The notes under the pieces: model-generated | Database searches by the model: none | Seen by the model: only the letters and a program-made list of their open reading frames with translations | Told to the model about the DNA's origin: nothing | DNA from: Pelagibacterium luteolum | GTDB lineage: Bacteria > Pseudomonadota > Alphaproteobacteria > Rhizobiales > Devosiaceae | Reading direction: 5' to 3' | DNA length: 64,000 nucleotides | NCBI RefSeq assembly: GCF_900100665.1 | Contig: NZ_FNCS01000013.1 | Span: forward strand, 1-64,000 | In this document: positions 55,275 to 64,000 of the stretch, in pieces | Layout: the number at the start of each line of letters is the position of its first letter | How positions within the stretch are numbered: the first letter of the stretch is position 1 | Made by a program: the position numbers and the translations under genes

Positions 55275-55364
55275 TCAGCCGGCTACGGGCACTGTGCCGT
55301 AAGCGGCGACCATGACGCCAAGAGCGAGAAAGAACAGGGCCGAGAGGGAAATCGTCTTCAGCAT
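55275..55364 (-). CDS. possible 29-aa hydrophobic peptide
   Basis: ATG 55364, with GGAG ten bases before it, opens 29 codons: MLKTISLSALFFLALGVMVA then AYGTVPVAG. It has one hydrophobic helix (about 5-22) with a Lys at the start and could be a small membrane protein or a signal-peptide-like leader. The terminator at 55195 follows it. Nothing else occupies 55101-55429. Confidence 0.45.
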   Translation of the reverse strand: MLKTISLSALFFLALGVMVAAYGTVPVAG

Positions 55365-55429
55365 TTTGGCACAACTCCATAGTGCGCTGGCGCGGGGCGG
55401 GCGCAGGCTTTTAATTTAAATGCGAGAGG

Positions 55430-55672
55430 TTAATCGATGATCTCTACGGCGTAGTTTTCGATCACTGTATTTGCGAGAAGCTTCTCGCACATTCTCTCAA
55501 GCTCGGCTTTGGCTGTAACGGAATCGGCGCCGGAAAGTTCCACGTCGAAAACCTTGCCCTGTCGGACGGACTGGACGCCGGCGAAGCCAAGACCTTCAAG
55601 AGAACCTTCGATAGCCTGACCCTGCGGGTCAAGGACGCCGTTTTTCAAAGTTACGATTACGCGGGCTTTCAT
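55430..55672 (-). CDS. purS: phosphoribosylformylglycinamidine synthase subunit PurS
   Basis: 80 aa, the usual size. The pattern KARVIVTLKNGVLDPQGQAI, and LGFAGVQSVRQGKVFDVEL is that of PurS, which bridges PurL and PurQ. It lies 38 bp after purC, on the same strand. Confidence 0.97.
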   Translation of the reverse strand: MKARVIVTLKNGVLDPQGQAIEGSLEGLGFAGVQSVRQGKVFDVELSGADSVTAKAELERMCEKLLANTVIENYAVEIID

Positions 55673-55710
55673 ATGTCCGTATGGCCTTTTGGATCGGTTG
55701 GCGGATCTGC

Positions 55711-56475
55711 TTATTGTACGAGGCGCGGGCCGGTGGTCAGCGCGTTATCGGCTTCCACGAGAATGCCCAAGCGCTGGGCGACTTCGCGGTAGGCATCGAC
55801 CAGTCCGCCGAGATCTTCGCGGAAGCGGTCCTTGTCGAGCTTGTTACGGGTCTTGATGTCCCAAAGCCGGCAATTGTCGGGGGAGAGTTCGTCGGCCAGA
55901 ACGATGCGCATCATGTCGCCCTCGAACAGGCGACCGCATTCGATCTTGAAATCCACGAGCTGGATGCCAACGCCCATGAACAGGCCCGTGAGGAAATCGT
56001 TGACCCGCACGGCGAGTGCCATGATGTCGTCGAGCTCCTGCGGGGTGGCCCAACCAAACGCCGTGATGTGCTCCTCAGAGACCATAGGGTCATTGAGCGC
56101 ATCGTCCTTGTAATAGAATTCGATGATCGAACGGGGCAGCTGAGTGCCCGATTCGAGGCCAAGGCGCTTGCAGAGCGAGCCGGCTGCAACGTTGCGGACG
56201 ACCACTTCGATCGGGATGATCTCGACTTCGCGGATCAACTGCTCGCGCATGTTGATGCGGCGCACGAAATGGGTCGGGATACCAAGCGTGTTGAGACGGG
56301 TGAAGATGAACTCGGAAATCCGGTTGTTCAGGACGCCCTTGCCATCGATAATCTCGTGCTTGGCGCCGTTACCGGCAGTGGCATCATCCTTGAAGTGCTG
56401 GATCAGCGTGCCGGGCTCGGGACCTTCGTAAAGTACCTTTGCCTTGCCTTCGTAAATCTTGCGACGACGGTTCAT
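55711..56475 (-). CDS. purC: phosphoribosylaminoimidazole-succinocarboxamide synthase PurC
   Basis: 254 aa from ATG 56475. SAICAR synthetase signature segments include [37 protein letters not shown], and [14 protein letters not shown]. It joins CAIR with aspartate using ATP. It heads the purC-purS pair. Confidence 0.98.
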   Translation of the reverse strand: MNRRRKIYEGKAKVLYEGPEPGTLIQHFKDDATAGNGAKHEIIDGKGVLNNRISEFIFTRLNTLGIPTHFVRRINMREQLIREVEIIPIEVVVRNVAAGSLCKRLGLESGTQLPRSIIEFYYKDDALNDPMVSEEHITAFGWATPQELDDIMALAVRVNDFLTGLFMGVGIQLVDFKIECGRLFEGDMMRIVLADELSPDNCRLWDIKTRNKLDKDRFREDLGGLVDAYREVAQRLGILVEADNALTTGPRLVQ

Positions 56476-56706
56476 TTTGTCTGTCCGTGGGTTTCCGCGC
56501 GTACGGCCTGCGCGTCCAATTTGGGCGCACTCATGCGCCTTTTTGCATGGCCATTGCAAGCCCCTTGATACCGCGATTCCCCCAAGCGTTGCGCAAATAC
56601 CTCGCATAACGACCGGCGACAAAGCCCAGCGGGAGCGGCTGTGTTGATTTGGCGGGTGGAACCGCCTATCTGGGTGGGAACGTTAACTCCAGCCGAGGGA
56701 CAGCCC

Positions 56707-57033
56707 ATGTCTTCATTCGACGAACGCGAACGAGCCGAGGAAGCCAAATTCGCGCATGATGCATCACTGCGGTTTCGCGCCGAAGCGCGGCGCAACAAGC
56801 ATCTGGCGCATTGGGCCAGTGCGCAGCTGGGTATCGAAGGCGCCGACGCTATCGCCAACTATGTCGCCGAAGTGATTGCAGCAGATATGGTTCAGGGCGG
56901 ACATGCGGACGTCGTTGCCAAGATCAAGGCAGATTTCGACGCCAAGGGAGTCGCAATGGACGAGGCGGCGATCGAAGCCAAGGTTTATGAGTTCGACGCG
57001 AAGGCCAAGGCCGAGATCATCGCCGAGTCCTGA
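56707..57033 (+). CDS. F1F0-ATPase inhibitor zeta subunit (DUF1476)
   Basis: 108 aa from ATG 56707, opening MSSFDERERAEEAKFAHDAS. This protein blocks ATP hydrolysis by the F1 motor in alphaproteobacteria; its N-terminus carries the inhibitory helix. The four-helix bundle follows. AGCCGAGGGACAGCCC precedes the start. It is flanked by purC (divergent) and a terminator. Confidence 0.95.
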   Translation: MSSFDERERAEEAKFAHDASLRFRAEARRNKHLAHWASAQLGIEGADAIANYVAEVIAADMVQGGHADVVAKIKADFDAKGVAMDEAAIEAKVYEFDAKAKAEIIAES

Positions 57034-57053
57034 TCGTTCGGAAATCGCGCGTT

Positions 57054-57086
57054 AAAAAAAACCCGCATGATGTGCGGGGTTTTTTT
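57054..57086. terminator. bidirectional terminator after the zeta-subunit gene
   Basis: CCCGCA / TGCGGG around tgatg (57062-57067 with 57073-57078), with seven A on the left and seven T on the right. It separates this gene from the convergent hydrolase gene. Confidence 0.92.
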
Positions 57087-57118
57087 ATACCTCGGTAGAG
57101 CATCCGGGCCCTTCAGGA

Positions 57119-57670
57119 TCAAATACGGCTCATCAGGCGCGTGAACATCAGAAGTCCCTCGGGCCAGGGGCCATGGCCCGATTCGACGTTGATATGGCCG
57201 GCGTCGCCAGCGATGTGGAAATCAGATCCCCAGCATGATGCAAACTCGGCAGCGCGCTCAATGCTGCAATAGGGGTCGTTGGACGAGGCCACCAGCATCG
57301 AGGGAAATTTCAGGGGATCGCGGGGAAGTCCGCGAAACGGTGAGGTCTCGGCCGGGACTTCGGGGTGCTCGTCAACATCTGGTGGTGCGACGAGGAAAGC
57401 GGCCCTGACCTTGGTGTCCGCCACTGTTTGGCTCGCCGCGACGATGGCATGCACCCCGAGCGAATGGCCTACGAGCACCACGGGGCGGGTCGCCATCATG
57501 ATTTCACGCTCAAGGGTTTCCAGCCAACCCGCCAGTGTCGGCGCGTCCCATTCGTCCTGCTCGACGAAGTGAGCATTTCGGATCTTTTCGACCCAGCGGT
57601 GTTGCCAGTGCCCGGGGCCGGAATGGCCCAGGCCGGGGATAATGAGAATGTCGGCGTCGGCTGTTTTCAT
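57119..57670 (-). CDS. RBBP9/YdeN-family alpha/beta hydrolase
   Basis: 183 aa from ATG 57670 (a TTG start at 57691 is possible). The family start DILIIPGLGHSGPGHWQHRW, the nucleophile motif GHSLG (about 67-71) and the C-terminal GDAGHINVESG with the catalytic His are present. Serine hydrolase of unknown substrate. Confidence 0.93.
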   Translation of the reverse strand: MKTADADILIIPGLGHSGPGHWQHRWVEKIRNAHFVEQDEWDAPTLAGWLETLEREIMMATRPVVLVGHSLGVHAIVAASQTVADTKVRAAFLVAPPDVDEHPEVPAETSPFRGLPRDPLKFPSMLVASSNDPYCSIERAAEFASCWGSDFHIAGDAGHINVESGHGPWPEGLLMFTRLMSRI

Positions 57671-57757
57671 AATGCGAAGGTAAGCGCTCAAGCATCGAGA
57701 TGGAAGATGTTAGCGTTGAAGATCAGGGCGCGCCGTAGTGGGGCCCTTCTAAGCTCC

Positions 57758-59062
57758 CTACTCGCCGAAGACGCGGCGGAAGATCGTGTCGACGTGTTTA
57801 AGATGGTAGGCGTCGTCAAAGCTTGCATCGATCTGTTCGTCGCTGAGCTTGGCGGAGACTTCGGGATCGGCTTTGAGGAAATCGGGGAATTTTCCTTCCC
57901 CGCGCCAGACCTTCATCGCATTGCGCTGCACTGCCGAGTAGCTCTCCTCGCGGCTCATGCCCGCCTGTGTTAGGGCGAGCAGGAAGCGCTGTGAATTGTG
58001 CAGGCCGCCAAGCTTGTCCATGTTGGCCTTCATGTTCTCTGGATAAACCACGAGATTGTCGATGACGTTGGTCAGGCGGGCCAGCGCGAAATCGAGGGTG
58101 ACCGTTGCGTCGGGCCCGATCATGCGCTCGACCGAAGAGTGCGAGATATCGCGCTCATGCCAAAGGGCAACGTTTTCGAGGGCGGGGATGACCATGCCGC
58201 GCACGAGGCGAGCGAGGCCGGTGAGATTTTCCGTCAGCACCGGGTTCCGCTTGTGCGGCATTGCCGACGAGCCCTTCTGGCCCTTGGAGAAGAATTCTTC
58301 GGCTTCTAAAACTTCCGTGCGCTGCAGGTGACGGATTTCGGTGGCGAGGCGCTCTATGGACGAGGCGATGACGCCAAGGGTGGCGAAATACATCGCGTGG
58401 CGGTCGCGCGGGATCACTTGGGTCGAGACGGGTTCGATAGCGAGGCCCATCTGCTCGGCCACGTATTCTTCGACCGAGGGGTCGATATTTGCAAACGAGC
58501 CGACGGCGCCCGAAATAGCGCAGGTAGCGATTTCGGCTTTGGCATTTTCGAGGCGGGTGCGGCAGCGGGCAAATTCGGCATAGGCTTGAGCCAGCTTTAC
58601 GCCGAAAGTGGTCGGTTCGGCATGAATGCCGTGGCTGCGGCCGATGGTGATGGTGTCTTTGTGTTCGTGAGCGCGCTTCTTGAGTGCGGCGAGGAGCGCG
58701 TCGATATCGGAGAGTAGAAGATCGGACGCGCGCGCAAGCTGGACCGAGAGTGTCGTGTCCAGAATGTCGGAGGATGTCATGCCCTGATGCACAAAGCGCG
58801 ATTCGGGGCCGACGATTTCGGCAAGGTGCGTAAGGAAGGCGATAACGTCGTGCTTGACCTCGCGCTCGATCTCATCGATGCGATCGACGTCGAATTTCGC
58901 GTCCTTACCCTTGGCCCAGATTTCGTCGGCGGATGCCTGGGGGACGACGCCCAGTTTTGCCTGTGCCGTGGTGGCGTGCGCTTCGATCTCGAACCAGATC
59001 TTGAACTTGGTTTCGGGCGACCAGATGTCGACCATTTCTTTGCGGGAATAGCGCGGGATCAT
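57758..59062 (-). CDS. purB: adenylosuccinate lyase PurB
   Basis: 434 aa. Signature GSSAMPHKRNP is at 264-274 and the catalytic GRSHGIHAEPTTFG at 141-154. It acts twice in purine synthesis, on SAICAR and on adenylosuccinate. It is 34 bp after rpe on the same strand. Confidence 0.98.
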   Translation of the reverse strand: MIPRYSRKEMVDIWSPETKFKIWFEIEAHATTAQAKLGVVPQASADEIWAKGKDAKFDVDRIDEIEREVKHDVIAFLTHLAEIVGPESRFVHQGMTSSDILDTTLSVQLARASDLLLSDIDALLAALKKRAHEHKDTITIGRSHGIHAEPTTFGVKLAQAYAEFARCRTRLENAKAEIATCAISGAVGSFANIDPSVEEYVAEQMGLAIEPVSTQVIPRDRHAMYFATLGVIASSIERLATEIRHLQRTEVLEAEEFFSKGQKGSSAMPHKRNPVLTENLTGLARLVRGMVIPALENVALWHERDISHSSVERMIGPDATVTLDFALARLTNVIDNLVVYPENMKANMDKLGGLHNSQRFLLALTQAGMSREESYSAVQRNAMKVWRGEGKFPDFLKADPEVSAKLSDEQIDASFDDAYHLKHVDTIFRRVFGE

Positions 59063-59096
59063 GGGCTTAGGGTCCGTGGTTCGAAGATTGATTCAA

Positions 59097-59774
59097 CTAG
59101 CGCGCAGCGTTCGCGGCGTCGCGGATGGCCTTGATGCGGGGGGCATAGGTGGCCGGATCATTGCCCTTGTAAATGGCGGAGCCGGCAACGAAGACATTGG
59201 CGCCAGCTTTGGCGAGCGCCACTACGGTCTCGGCATCGACGCCGCCGTCGATCTCGATATCGATGTGGCGGTCACCAATCAGCGCCTTGACCTGCTCGAC
59301 CTTGGTGATGGTTTCGGGAATGAAGGCCTGGCCACCAAAGCCGGGATTTACGCTCATGAGCAAGATGAGGTCGATGCGATCGAGAACGTGCTGGATTGCT
59401 GCAACCGGAGTCGCCGGATTGAGGACGACACCGGCTTTTTTGCCGTGCGTTTTGATGGCTTGCAGGGAACGGTCGAGGTGCGGGCCGGCTTCGGCGTGGA
59501 TCGAGATGATATCGGCGCCCGCCTTTGCGAAGGCCTCTATATAGGGATCGACGGGTGCGATCATCAGGTGAACGTCGAGCGGCTTGAAGGTGACTGGGCG
59601 GATCGCCTGGACGATCAGCGGGCCAATCGTGATGTTGGGGACGAAATGGCCATCCATGACATCGACATGGATCCAATCGGCCCCACCGTCGTCCACGGCG
59701 CGGACTTCGTTGCCAAGGCGTGCGAAGTCGGCGGAGAGGATGGAGGGCGCGATTTTGAGGGGGCGGTGGGCCAT
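59097..59774 (-). CDS. rpe: ribulose-phosphate 3-epimerase
   Basis: 225 aa from ATG 59774. [36 protein letters not shown] and [19 protein letters not shown] are standard family segments with the metal-binding His/Asp residues. It interconverts ribulose 5-phosphate and xylulose 5-phosphate. Likely co-transcribed with purB. Confidence 0.98.
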   Translation of the reverse strand: MAHRPLKIAPSILSADFARLGNEVRAVDDGGADWIHVDVMDGHFVPNITIGPLIVQAIRPVTFKPLDVHLMIAPVDPYIEAFAKAGADIISIHAEAGPHLDRSLQAIKTHGKKAGVVLNPATPVAAIQHVLDRIDLILLMSVNPGFGGQAFIPETITKVEQVKALIGDRHIDIEIDGGVDAETVVALAKAGANVFVAGSAIYKGNDPATYAPRIKAIRDAANAAR

Positions 59775-59853
59775 GTTCGCTCCGGTCAACCGGTGAAGAT
59801 GGCGCTACTTAGTATGGGTTAGTGCAAAATCCCAGCCCCCAAAGGTCTTATCC

Positions 59854-60702
59854 TCAGCGCTTGCGGCGCTCTGCTATGAAAAGGGCGAGCGCGACGCCCC
59901 CTAGAATGCCGATGGATGCGATGCCGAAGCGCATCGTGATCGGCTCGGACAAAAACAAGATGCCGCCTGCTGCGGCGATGGCTGGGACGGTCAGTTGCAC
60001 CGTCGAAGCGGTGATCCGGGTGAGGTTGGGTAGCGCGAGGTACCAGACGGCGTACCCAAGCCCTGAAGCAATAGCGCCCGACAGGACGGCGTAAAGCATG
60101 CCTTCCGCCGAGGGAGCCATCGTGAAGAGACCAATCATAATCAGGACGATCGCCGCAGGAAGGCATCGAATGAAATTGCCTGCTGTGTCGGCAAGAGGGG
60201 ATGTGGAGCCACGACCGATCATCGAATAGGCGGCCCAAGAGGCGCCTGATGCGACCATCAGAAGGGCGCCGATTGGATGGGGTGCCGAAAGGCCGGGCGA
60301 AACCAGGTAGGCAAGGGACGCAACGGCAATCGCGATGCCGACCCATTCGAGAAGTTGGGGGCGGTCGCCTTTAAGCACCGCCCATCCGAGCATGCTCATT
60401 TGCACGCTGGCAAAGAGGATGAGCGCGCCCATTCCCGCGCCGAGCATCAAATAAGCAATGGAGAACGCGATGGCATAGGCAAAGAGCGCTGCGGCTCCAG
60501 ACCAGCTTCCGGCGATGCGCGGAATGGTGGAGGCGCGCTGCGTGATTGCGATGATTGCAAAAAGCAGGACGGCTCCTGCCGCCAACCGCAAACCTGTGTA
60601 GCCCGCTGCGTCGATTGTGCCTGAAGCAAGGGCCAAACGCGCCAGCACCGAATTGGCGGCAAAAGCCATCATGGCGATGGCCGTCAGTATGACGATGCGC
60701 AT
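59854..60702 (-). CDS. EamA/DMT-family transporter
   Basis: 282 aa from ATG 60702, behind GGGGGAG. Ten membrane helices in two EamA repeats (about 5-130 and 145-275). Third DMT-type transporter in the window; substrate unknown. The upstream in-frame ATGs (60723, 60768) lack such a ribosome site. Confidence 0.88.
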   Translation of the reverse strand: MRIVILTAIAMMAFAANSVLARLALASGTIDAAGYTGLRLAAGAVLLFAIIAITQRASTIPRIAGSWSGAAALFAYAIAFSIAYLMLGAGMGALILFASVQMSMLGWAVLKGDRPQLLEWVGIAIAVASLAYLVSPGLSAPHPIGALLMVASGASWAAYSMIGRGSTSPLADTAGNFIRCLPAAIVLIMIGLFTMAPSAEGMLYAVLSGAIASGLGYAVWYLALPNLTRITASTVQLTVPAIAAAGGILFLSEPITMRFGIASIGILGGVALALFIAERRKR

Positions 60703-60853
60703 GCGAATCTCCCCCTCATGCATCAACCATACGGGGCATCGCGCCGGTCGGCTATTGTCCGCCAACAATCACATCGGTGCGATGCGACCGGGCTACGCAT
60801 TGCGTATTTGAGCCCAGCGGATAGAACTGCCGCGAAAATTGGCGGGAGCGCGC

Positions 60854-61591
60854 ATGTTCGGATTCGAATTGCCAGTGGTATTTGGGGCGGGGGTTTTGAG
60901 TTTTCTCAGCCCATGCGTTTTGCCGCTGGTGCCCGCTTATCTCACCTACATGTCCGGCGCGACGTTCGAGCGGCTGCGCGAAGAGGGGGTGGCGGGCGGC
61001 AAGCTCTATGGCCGAACTGCTATCACCGCACTGGCGTTCGTGCTCGGATTTTCGCTGATCTTTATCGCTTTTGGTGCCACGGCAACGATGTTCGGCCAGG
61101 TCCTCCGTCGCGCGTTGCCGGTGCTGATGCCGTTGGCCGGCGTCGTCATCATCGCGATGGGGTTACATTTCCTGGGCGTGTTCAGGATTTCCTGGCTCTA
61201 CCGCCAGTTCAAGCTCGAAGGGCCGCGTATAGCCAGCGGACCGCTGGGCGGGTTTTTACTGGGGCTCGCTTTCGCAATTGGTTGGACGCCATGCATTGGA
61301 CCGGTGCTGGCGGCGATCCTTGTCGTGTCGGCGAACCAGACGACGGCCTGGGAGGGGGCGGCGCTATTGGCGGTCTACTCAGCCGGGCTCGGCGTGCCGT
61401 TCCTCTTGGCCGCCTTGGCGCTGGGGCCCTTCTTGTCGTTTTTCGACGGATTTAAGAAGCACCTCGGAACCGTCGAAAAAGTCATGGGCGCCGTGCTTGT
61501 GGTGGTCGGGATATTGTTCCTTACAGGCAATTTTACCCGCTTGGCCTTCTGGATGCAGTCGAACTTCGAAGTGCTGAACCAGTTCGGCTAA
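60854..61591 (+). CDS. ccdA: cytochrome c biogenesis protein CcdA
   Basis: 245 aa from ATG 60854 behind GGCGGGAGCG. Six membrane helices. Redox-active cysteines are in [11 protein letters not shown] and GWTPCIGPV, the two halves of the DsbD/CcdA core. It passes electrons from cytoplasmic thioredoxin to periplasmic thiols for cytochrome c maturation. Its stop overlaps that of the convergent radC. Confidence 0.95.
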   Translation: MFGFELPVVFGAGVLSFLSPCVLPLVPAYLTYMSGATFERLREEGVAGGKLYGRTAITALAFVLGFSLIFIAFGATATMFGQVLRRALPVLMPLAGVVIIAMGLHFLGVFRISWLYRQFKLEGPRIASGPLGGFLLGLAFAIGWTPCIGPVLAAILVVSANQTTAWEGAALLAVYSAGLGVPFLLAALALGPFLSFFDGFKKHLGTVEKVMGAVLVVVGILFLTGNFTRLAFWMQSNFEVLNQFG

Positions 61592-62394
61592 AACAGCTTC
61601 ATGCCGCGCAGCGAGGTGTGGGTCGATTTGCCGACGATAATATGGTCGTGCACGGTGATGCCGAGCGGCTTTGCGATGTCGACGATCTGACGCGTCATCT
61701 GGACATCGGCGGAGGATGGTGCCGGGTCGCCCGAGGGATGGTTGTGCACGAGGATTAAGGCGGTCGCCGAAAGCTCGAGCGTGCGCTTTATGACTTCGCG
61801 CGGATAGACCGGGGTATGGTCGACCGTACCAGTTTGCTGCACCTCGTCGGCAATGACCTTGTTCTTTTTGTCCAGGAAGATGATGCGGAACTGTTCGACC
61901 GTCTCATAGGACATCGAGGATTTGCAGTAGTCGATGACCTCACTCCAGGAATTGAGCACAGGCTTTTTATGTATGGCATCCTTGCCGATACGCTGAGTAG
62001 AGGCGAGGATCACCTTGAGTGACGTGATTGTCGTTGGCCCCAGTCCGTCGATTTCCTTGAGCAGATGAGGTGGAGCGCCCAACGCTTCGGAAAAGCTGCC
62101 GAAGCGCTTCATCATCGCCTTGGCGATGCCTTTTGTGTCCTTGCGCGGGATGATCGCGAACAAGAGCAGCTCGAGCAGTTCGTAGTCCTGGAGCGCTGAG
62201 GGACCGGCTGTGTTAAAGCGCTCACGCAAACGATCGCGATGGCCGTCGTGATCGTTTTCGGCTTTAGGCTTTTTCGGCGGTGTCGCGCTGTCGGCTTGGT
62301 CGTCGGGGAGGAGATCGGGCAGGCGGGACGCTACGGCTCGGGCTTGCGTTTCAGCCCATCCCAAATTTTCGTCTTCGCCTTGATCCGAACTCAT
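61588..62394 (-). CDS. radC: RadC-family JAB-domain protein
   Basis: 268 aa from ATG 62394. N-terminal helix-hairpin-helix region (about 50-140), JAMM motif with H217, H219 and D230 ([16 protein letters not shown]). Despite the name, no DNA-repair role has been confirmed in E. coli; the JAMM fold suggests a hydrolase. The N-terminal 45 residues are polar and disordered. Its start overlaps the stop of map (ATGA). Confidence 0.94.
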   Translation of the reverse strand: MSSDQGEDENLGWAETQARAVASRLPDLLPDDQADSATPPKKPKAENDHDGHRDRLRERFNTAGPSALQDYELLELLLFAIIPRKDTKGIAKAMMKRFGSFSEALGAPPHLLKEIDGLGPTTITSLKVILASTQRIGKDAIHKKPVLNSWSEVIDYCKSSMSYETVEQFRIIFLDKKNKVIADEVQQTGTVDHTPVYPREVIKRTLELSATALILVHNHPSGDPAPSSADVQMTRQIVDIAKPLGITVHDHIIVGKSTHTSLRGMKLF

Positions 62395-63227
62395 GCGCTT
62401 TGACGAGCCTCGAGGGGATTGAACAGTCCGCGCGGTGAGGCGGTGAAAATCTCGTTGCCGGTCTCGGTGATGCCGATCGAATGCTCGCACTGGGCGGAGA
62501 GGGTTCGATCCCGCGTCACGGCGGTCCAGCCGTCGTTCAAAATCTTGACCTGTGGGCGGCCCAGATTGATCATGGGTTCGATTGTGAAAATCATGCCGGG
62601 CTTGATCTCGACACCAGTGCCGGGATTGCCGAAATGCATGATGTTGGGCTCGTCGTGGAAGAGGCGCCCGACGCCATGGCCTACGAAATCGCGGACTACC
62701 GACGCCCGTTCGCCTTCGGCATAACGCTGGATGGCGGCGCCGATATCGCCTGTGGTGTTGCCAGCCTTGGCGGCTTCGATGCCGAGCCGAAGGCTTTCGT
62801 AGGTGATTTCGATCAGCCGTTCTGCCTTGCGGGAAATCTCACCCACCGGGTACATGCGGCTCGAATCACCGTACCAGCCATCAACGATCAGGGTAACGTC
62901 GATGTTGACGATATCGCCTTCGCGTAACGGCTTGTCGGACGGCCTGCCGTGGCAGACGACGTGGTTTATCGACGTGCAGGTGGAATAGCGGTAGCCGCGA
63001 TAGTTGAGTGTGGCGGGAATCGCATTGTTGTCGCGGGCGAACTCGTAAACAAATCTGTCCAGCGTTGCTGTGGAGACGCCGGGTTCGATCATTGGTACCA
63101 GAAGATCGAGCACTTCTGCCGTAATTGCGCCGGCCTTGCGCATGCCGGCAAAACCGTCTTCGCCATGTAGCGGAATAACGCCTTGCATACGCTTTTTCTT
63201 GGCGGTGGCTTCGACGTAGGTGGTCAT
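62391..63227 (-). CDS. map: type I methionine aminopeptidase
   Basis: 278 aa from ATG 63227 behind AGGAGACCTCC. Metal ligands are D110, D121, H184, E217 and E249, with the same spacing as in E. coli Map, apart from one base-pair-sized residue shift at the last. It removes initiator methionine. Coupled to radC. Confidence 0.98.
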   Translation of the reverse strand: MTTYVEATAKKKRMQGVIPLHGEDGFAGMRKAGAITAEVLDLLVPMIEPGVSTATLDRFVYEFARDNNAIPATLNYRGYRYSTCTSINHVVCHGRPSDKPLREGDIVNIDVTLIVDGWYGDSSRMYPVGEISRKAERLIEITYESLRLGIEAAKAGNTTGDIGAAIQRYAEGERASVVRDFVGHGVGRLFHDEPNIMHFGNPGTGVEIKPGMIFTIEPMINLGRPQVKILNDGWTAVTRDRTLSAQCEHSIGITETGNEIFTASPRGLFNPLEARQSA

Positions 63228-63259
63228 GGAGGTCTCCTGTTGGAGCAAAGGTAGTCGGC

Positions 63260-63961
63260 TCAATGCCCGATGGGAAGGGGCCTGCCGAGTTCTATAGAGG
63301 TCGGCGTGATCACAGTCGCGTAGCATAGGGCTTCAACGCCAGCATTGCGCGCAGTGTCGAATGCCGCTGCGTATGCCGGGTCGATGTCGGCGGCCAAGCT
63401 GAACTCGGTGCAGTCGGCGCGCTGGACGAGGTAGAGCATGGCGGCGCGGTGGCCGGCGGCGACCATGGCGGACAGGTCATTGAGGTGGCGTGCACCGCGG
63501 GTGGTCACGGAATCGGGGAATTCCGCATGCCCGGCCCGTCGTACTAGATGGACGTTCTTGACCTCGACATAGCAATCGGGGCGCCCCTCGGCGCTTAGCA
63601 GAAAATCGACACGGCTCTTTTCTGCATATTTGACTTCGGGACGGACGCAATCATAAGCGGCCAGCTCTGGAATTTGCCGTGCCCGTAGCGCTTCCGCGAC
63701 GATGCGGTTGGGGTGGGCGGTGTTGATGCCAACAATCCCTGTCGGCAATTCCACCAGTTCGAGCGAATAGGCCAGCTTGCGTTTCGGATCGTCCGACTTC
63801 GAGACCCATACGGGAAGGCCGGGCATGTTGAGCCCCGTCATTGCACCCGGATTGGCACAGTGCGCTGTGATCGCCTCGCCTGTTTCCAGAATGATGTCAG
63901 AAAGAAAGCGCTTGTAGCGCCGAACAAGCGTGCCGCGGACGAGTATTGAGGGGAAGTGCAT
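63260..63961 (-). CDS. sfsA: SfsA-family DNA/RNA nuclease-like protein
   Basis: 233 aa. Conserved segments: RYKRFLSDI, HCANPGAMTGL, KLAYSLELVELP, and SRVDFLLSAEGRPDCYVEVK, with catalytic-type Asp and Glu-x-Lys of a PD-(D/E)XK fold. First named for sugar fermentation stimulation; biochemical role unsettled. 32 bp upstream of map on the same strand. The last bases of the window (63962-64000) hold nothing recognisable. Confidence 0.95.
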   Translation of the reverse strand: MHFPSILVRGTLVRRYKRFLSDIILETGEAITAHCANPGAMTGLNMPGLPVWVSKSDDPKRKLAYSLELVELPTGIVGINTAHPNRIVAEALRARQIPELAAYDCVRPEVKYAEKSRVDFLLSAEGRPDCYVEVKNVHLVRRAGHAEFPDSVTTRGARHLNDLSAMVAAGHRAAMLYLVQRADCTEFSLAADIDPAYAAAFDTARNAGVEALCYATVITPTSIELGRPLPIGH

Positions 63962-64000
63962 ATCTTGGCGAATTGCTTGATTTTTAGGGGCAGGACAGGC

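Overview
The window is a 64 kb piece of an alphaproteobacterial chromosome of about 60% GC. The gene set points to Hyphomicrobiales, most likely a Devosia/Pelagibacterium-type (Devosiaceae) organism: a FliX-type flagellar regulator, a CheL-like rod-binding protein, MotE, CckA, a SbmA/BacA transporter, the F1-ATPase zeta subunit, a one-cysteine DksA, and the purC-purS-purQ-purL-bolA-grxD neighbourhood. The genus is inference from protein character and synteny; no search was run. There is no CRISPR array, prophage, tRNA or rRNA that I can see.

Positions 1-26.8 kb hold much of a flagellar gene cluster: two tandem flagellins (the first cut by an IS630-family element at the left edge), an orphan 116-aa gene, flgN-cheL/flgJ-flgI, fliX, flgH-flgA-flgG-flgF, fliL-fliM-DUF6468-motE, a 1122-aa periplasmic TPR protein, fliP-fliO, flgB-flgC-fliE, and fliQ-fliR-flhB. 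A non-flagellar block (dksA, M32 carboxypeptidase, a small membrane protein, and a DGPF-DGPF-ECF42 sigma-factor operon) sits inside it at 7.0-11.6 kb. The hybrid kinase gene cckA follows at 26.9 kb. The promoters between these blocks share two sequence signals: TTAA-N7-TTAA boxes, which match the CtrA consensus, and a palindrome GGCA-N5-TGCC. CctrA-type boxes also lie before cckA, so the window appears to carry both the upstream kinase of the CtrA pathway and several of its likely flagellar targets. FliX, the partner of FlbD, is encoded next to one of the palindrome-bearing promoters.

Positions 29.5-49.8 kb are housekeeping and transport: recA (with LexA-like boxes), alaS, a FadL-type porin, EamA transporters, icd, a baeRF-type protein, TfoX-N, GFA and GNAT proteins, trmJ, rpsD, sbmA/bacA, ttcA, an inositol-monophosphatase-family enzyme, a VIT-family protein and two MFS transporters.

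Positions 49.9-64 kb are the grxD-DUF6665-bolA-purL-purQ / purS-purC purine block (interrupted by an acyltransferase and a possible 29-aa peptide), then the F1-ATPase zeta subunit, an RBBP9-like hydrolase, purB, rpe, an EamA transporter, ccdA, radC, map and sfsA.

I found no clear new multi-gene system. The items most worth following are the shared two-motif promoter architecture, the orphan 116-aa gene that carries it, the giant TPR protein of the fliM-motE region, the IS-broken flagellin, a 117-bp composite palindrome between fliE and fliQ, and several small genes.
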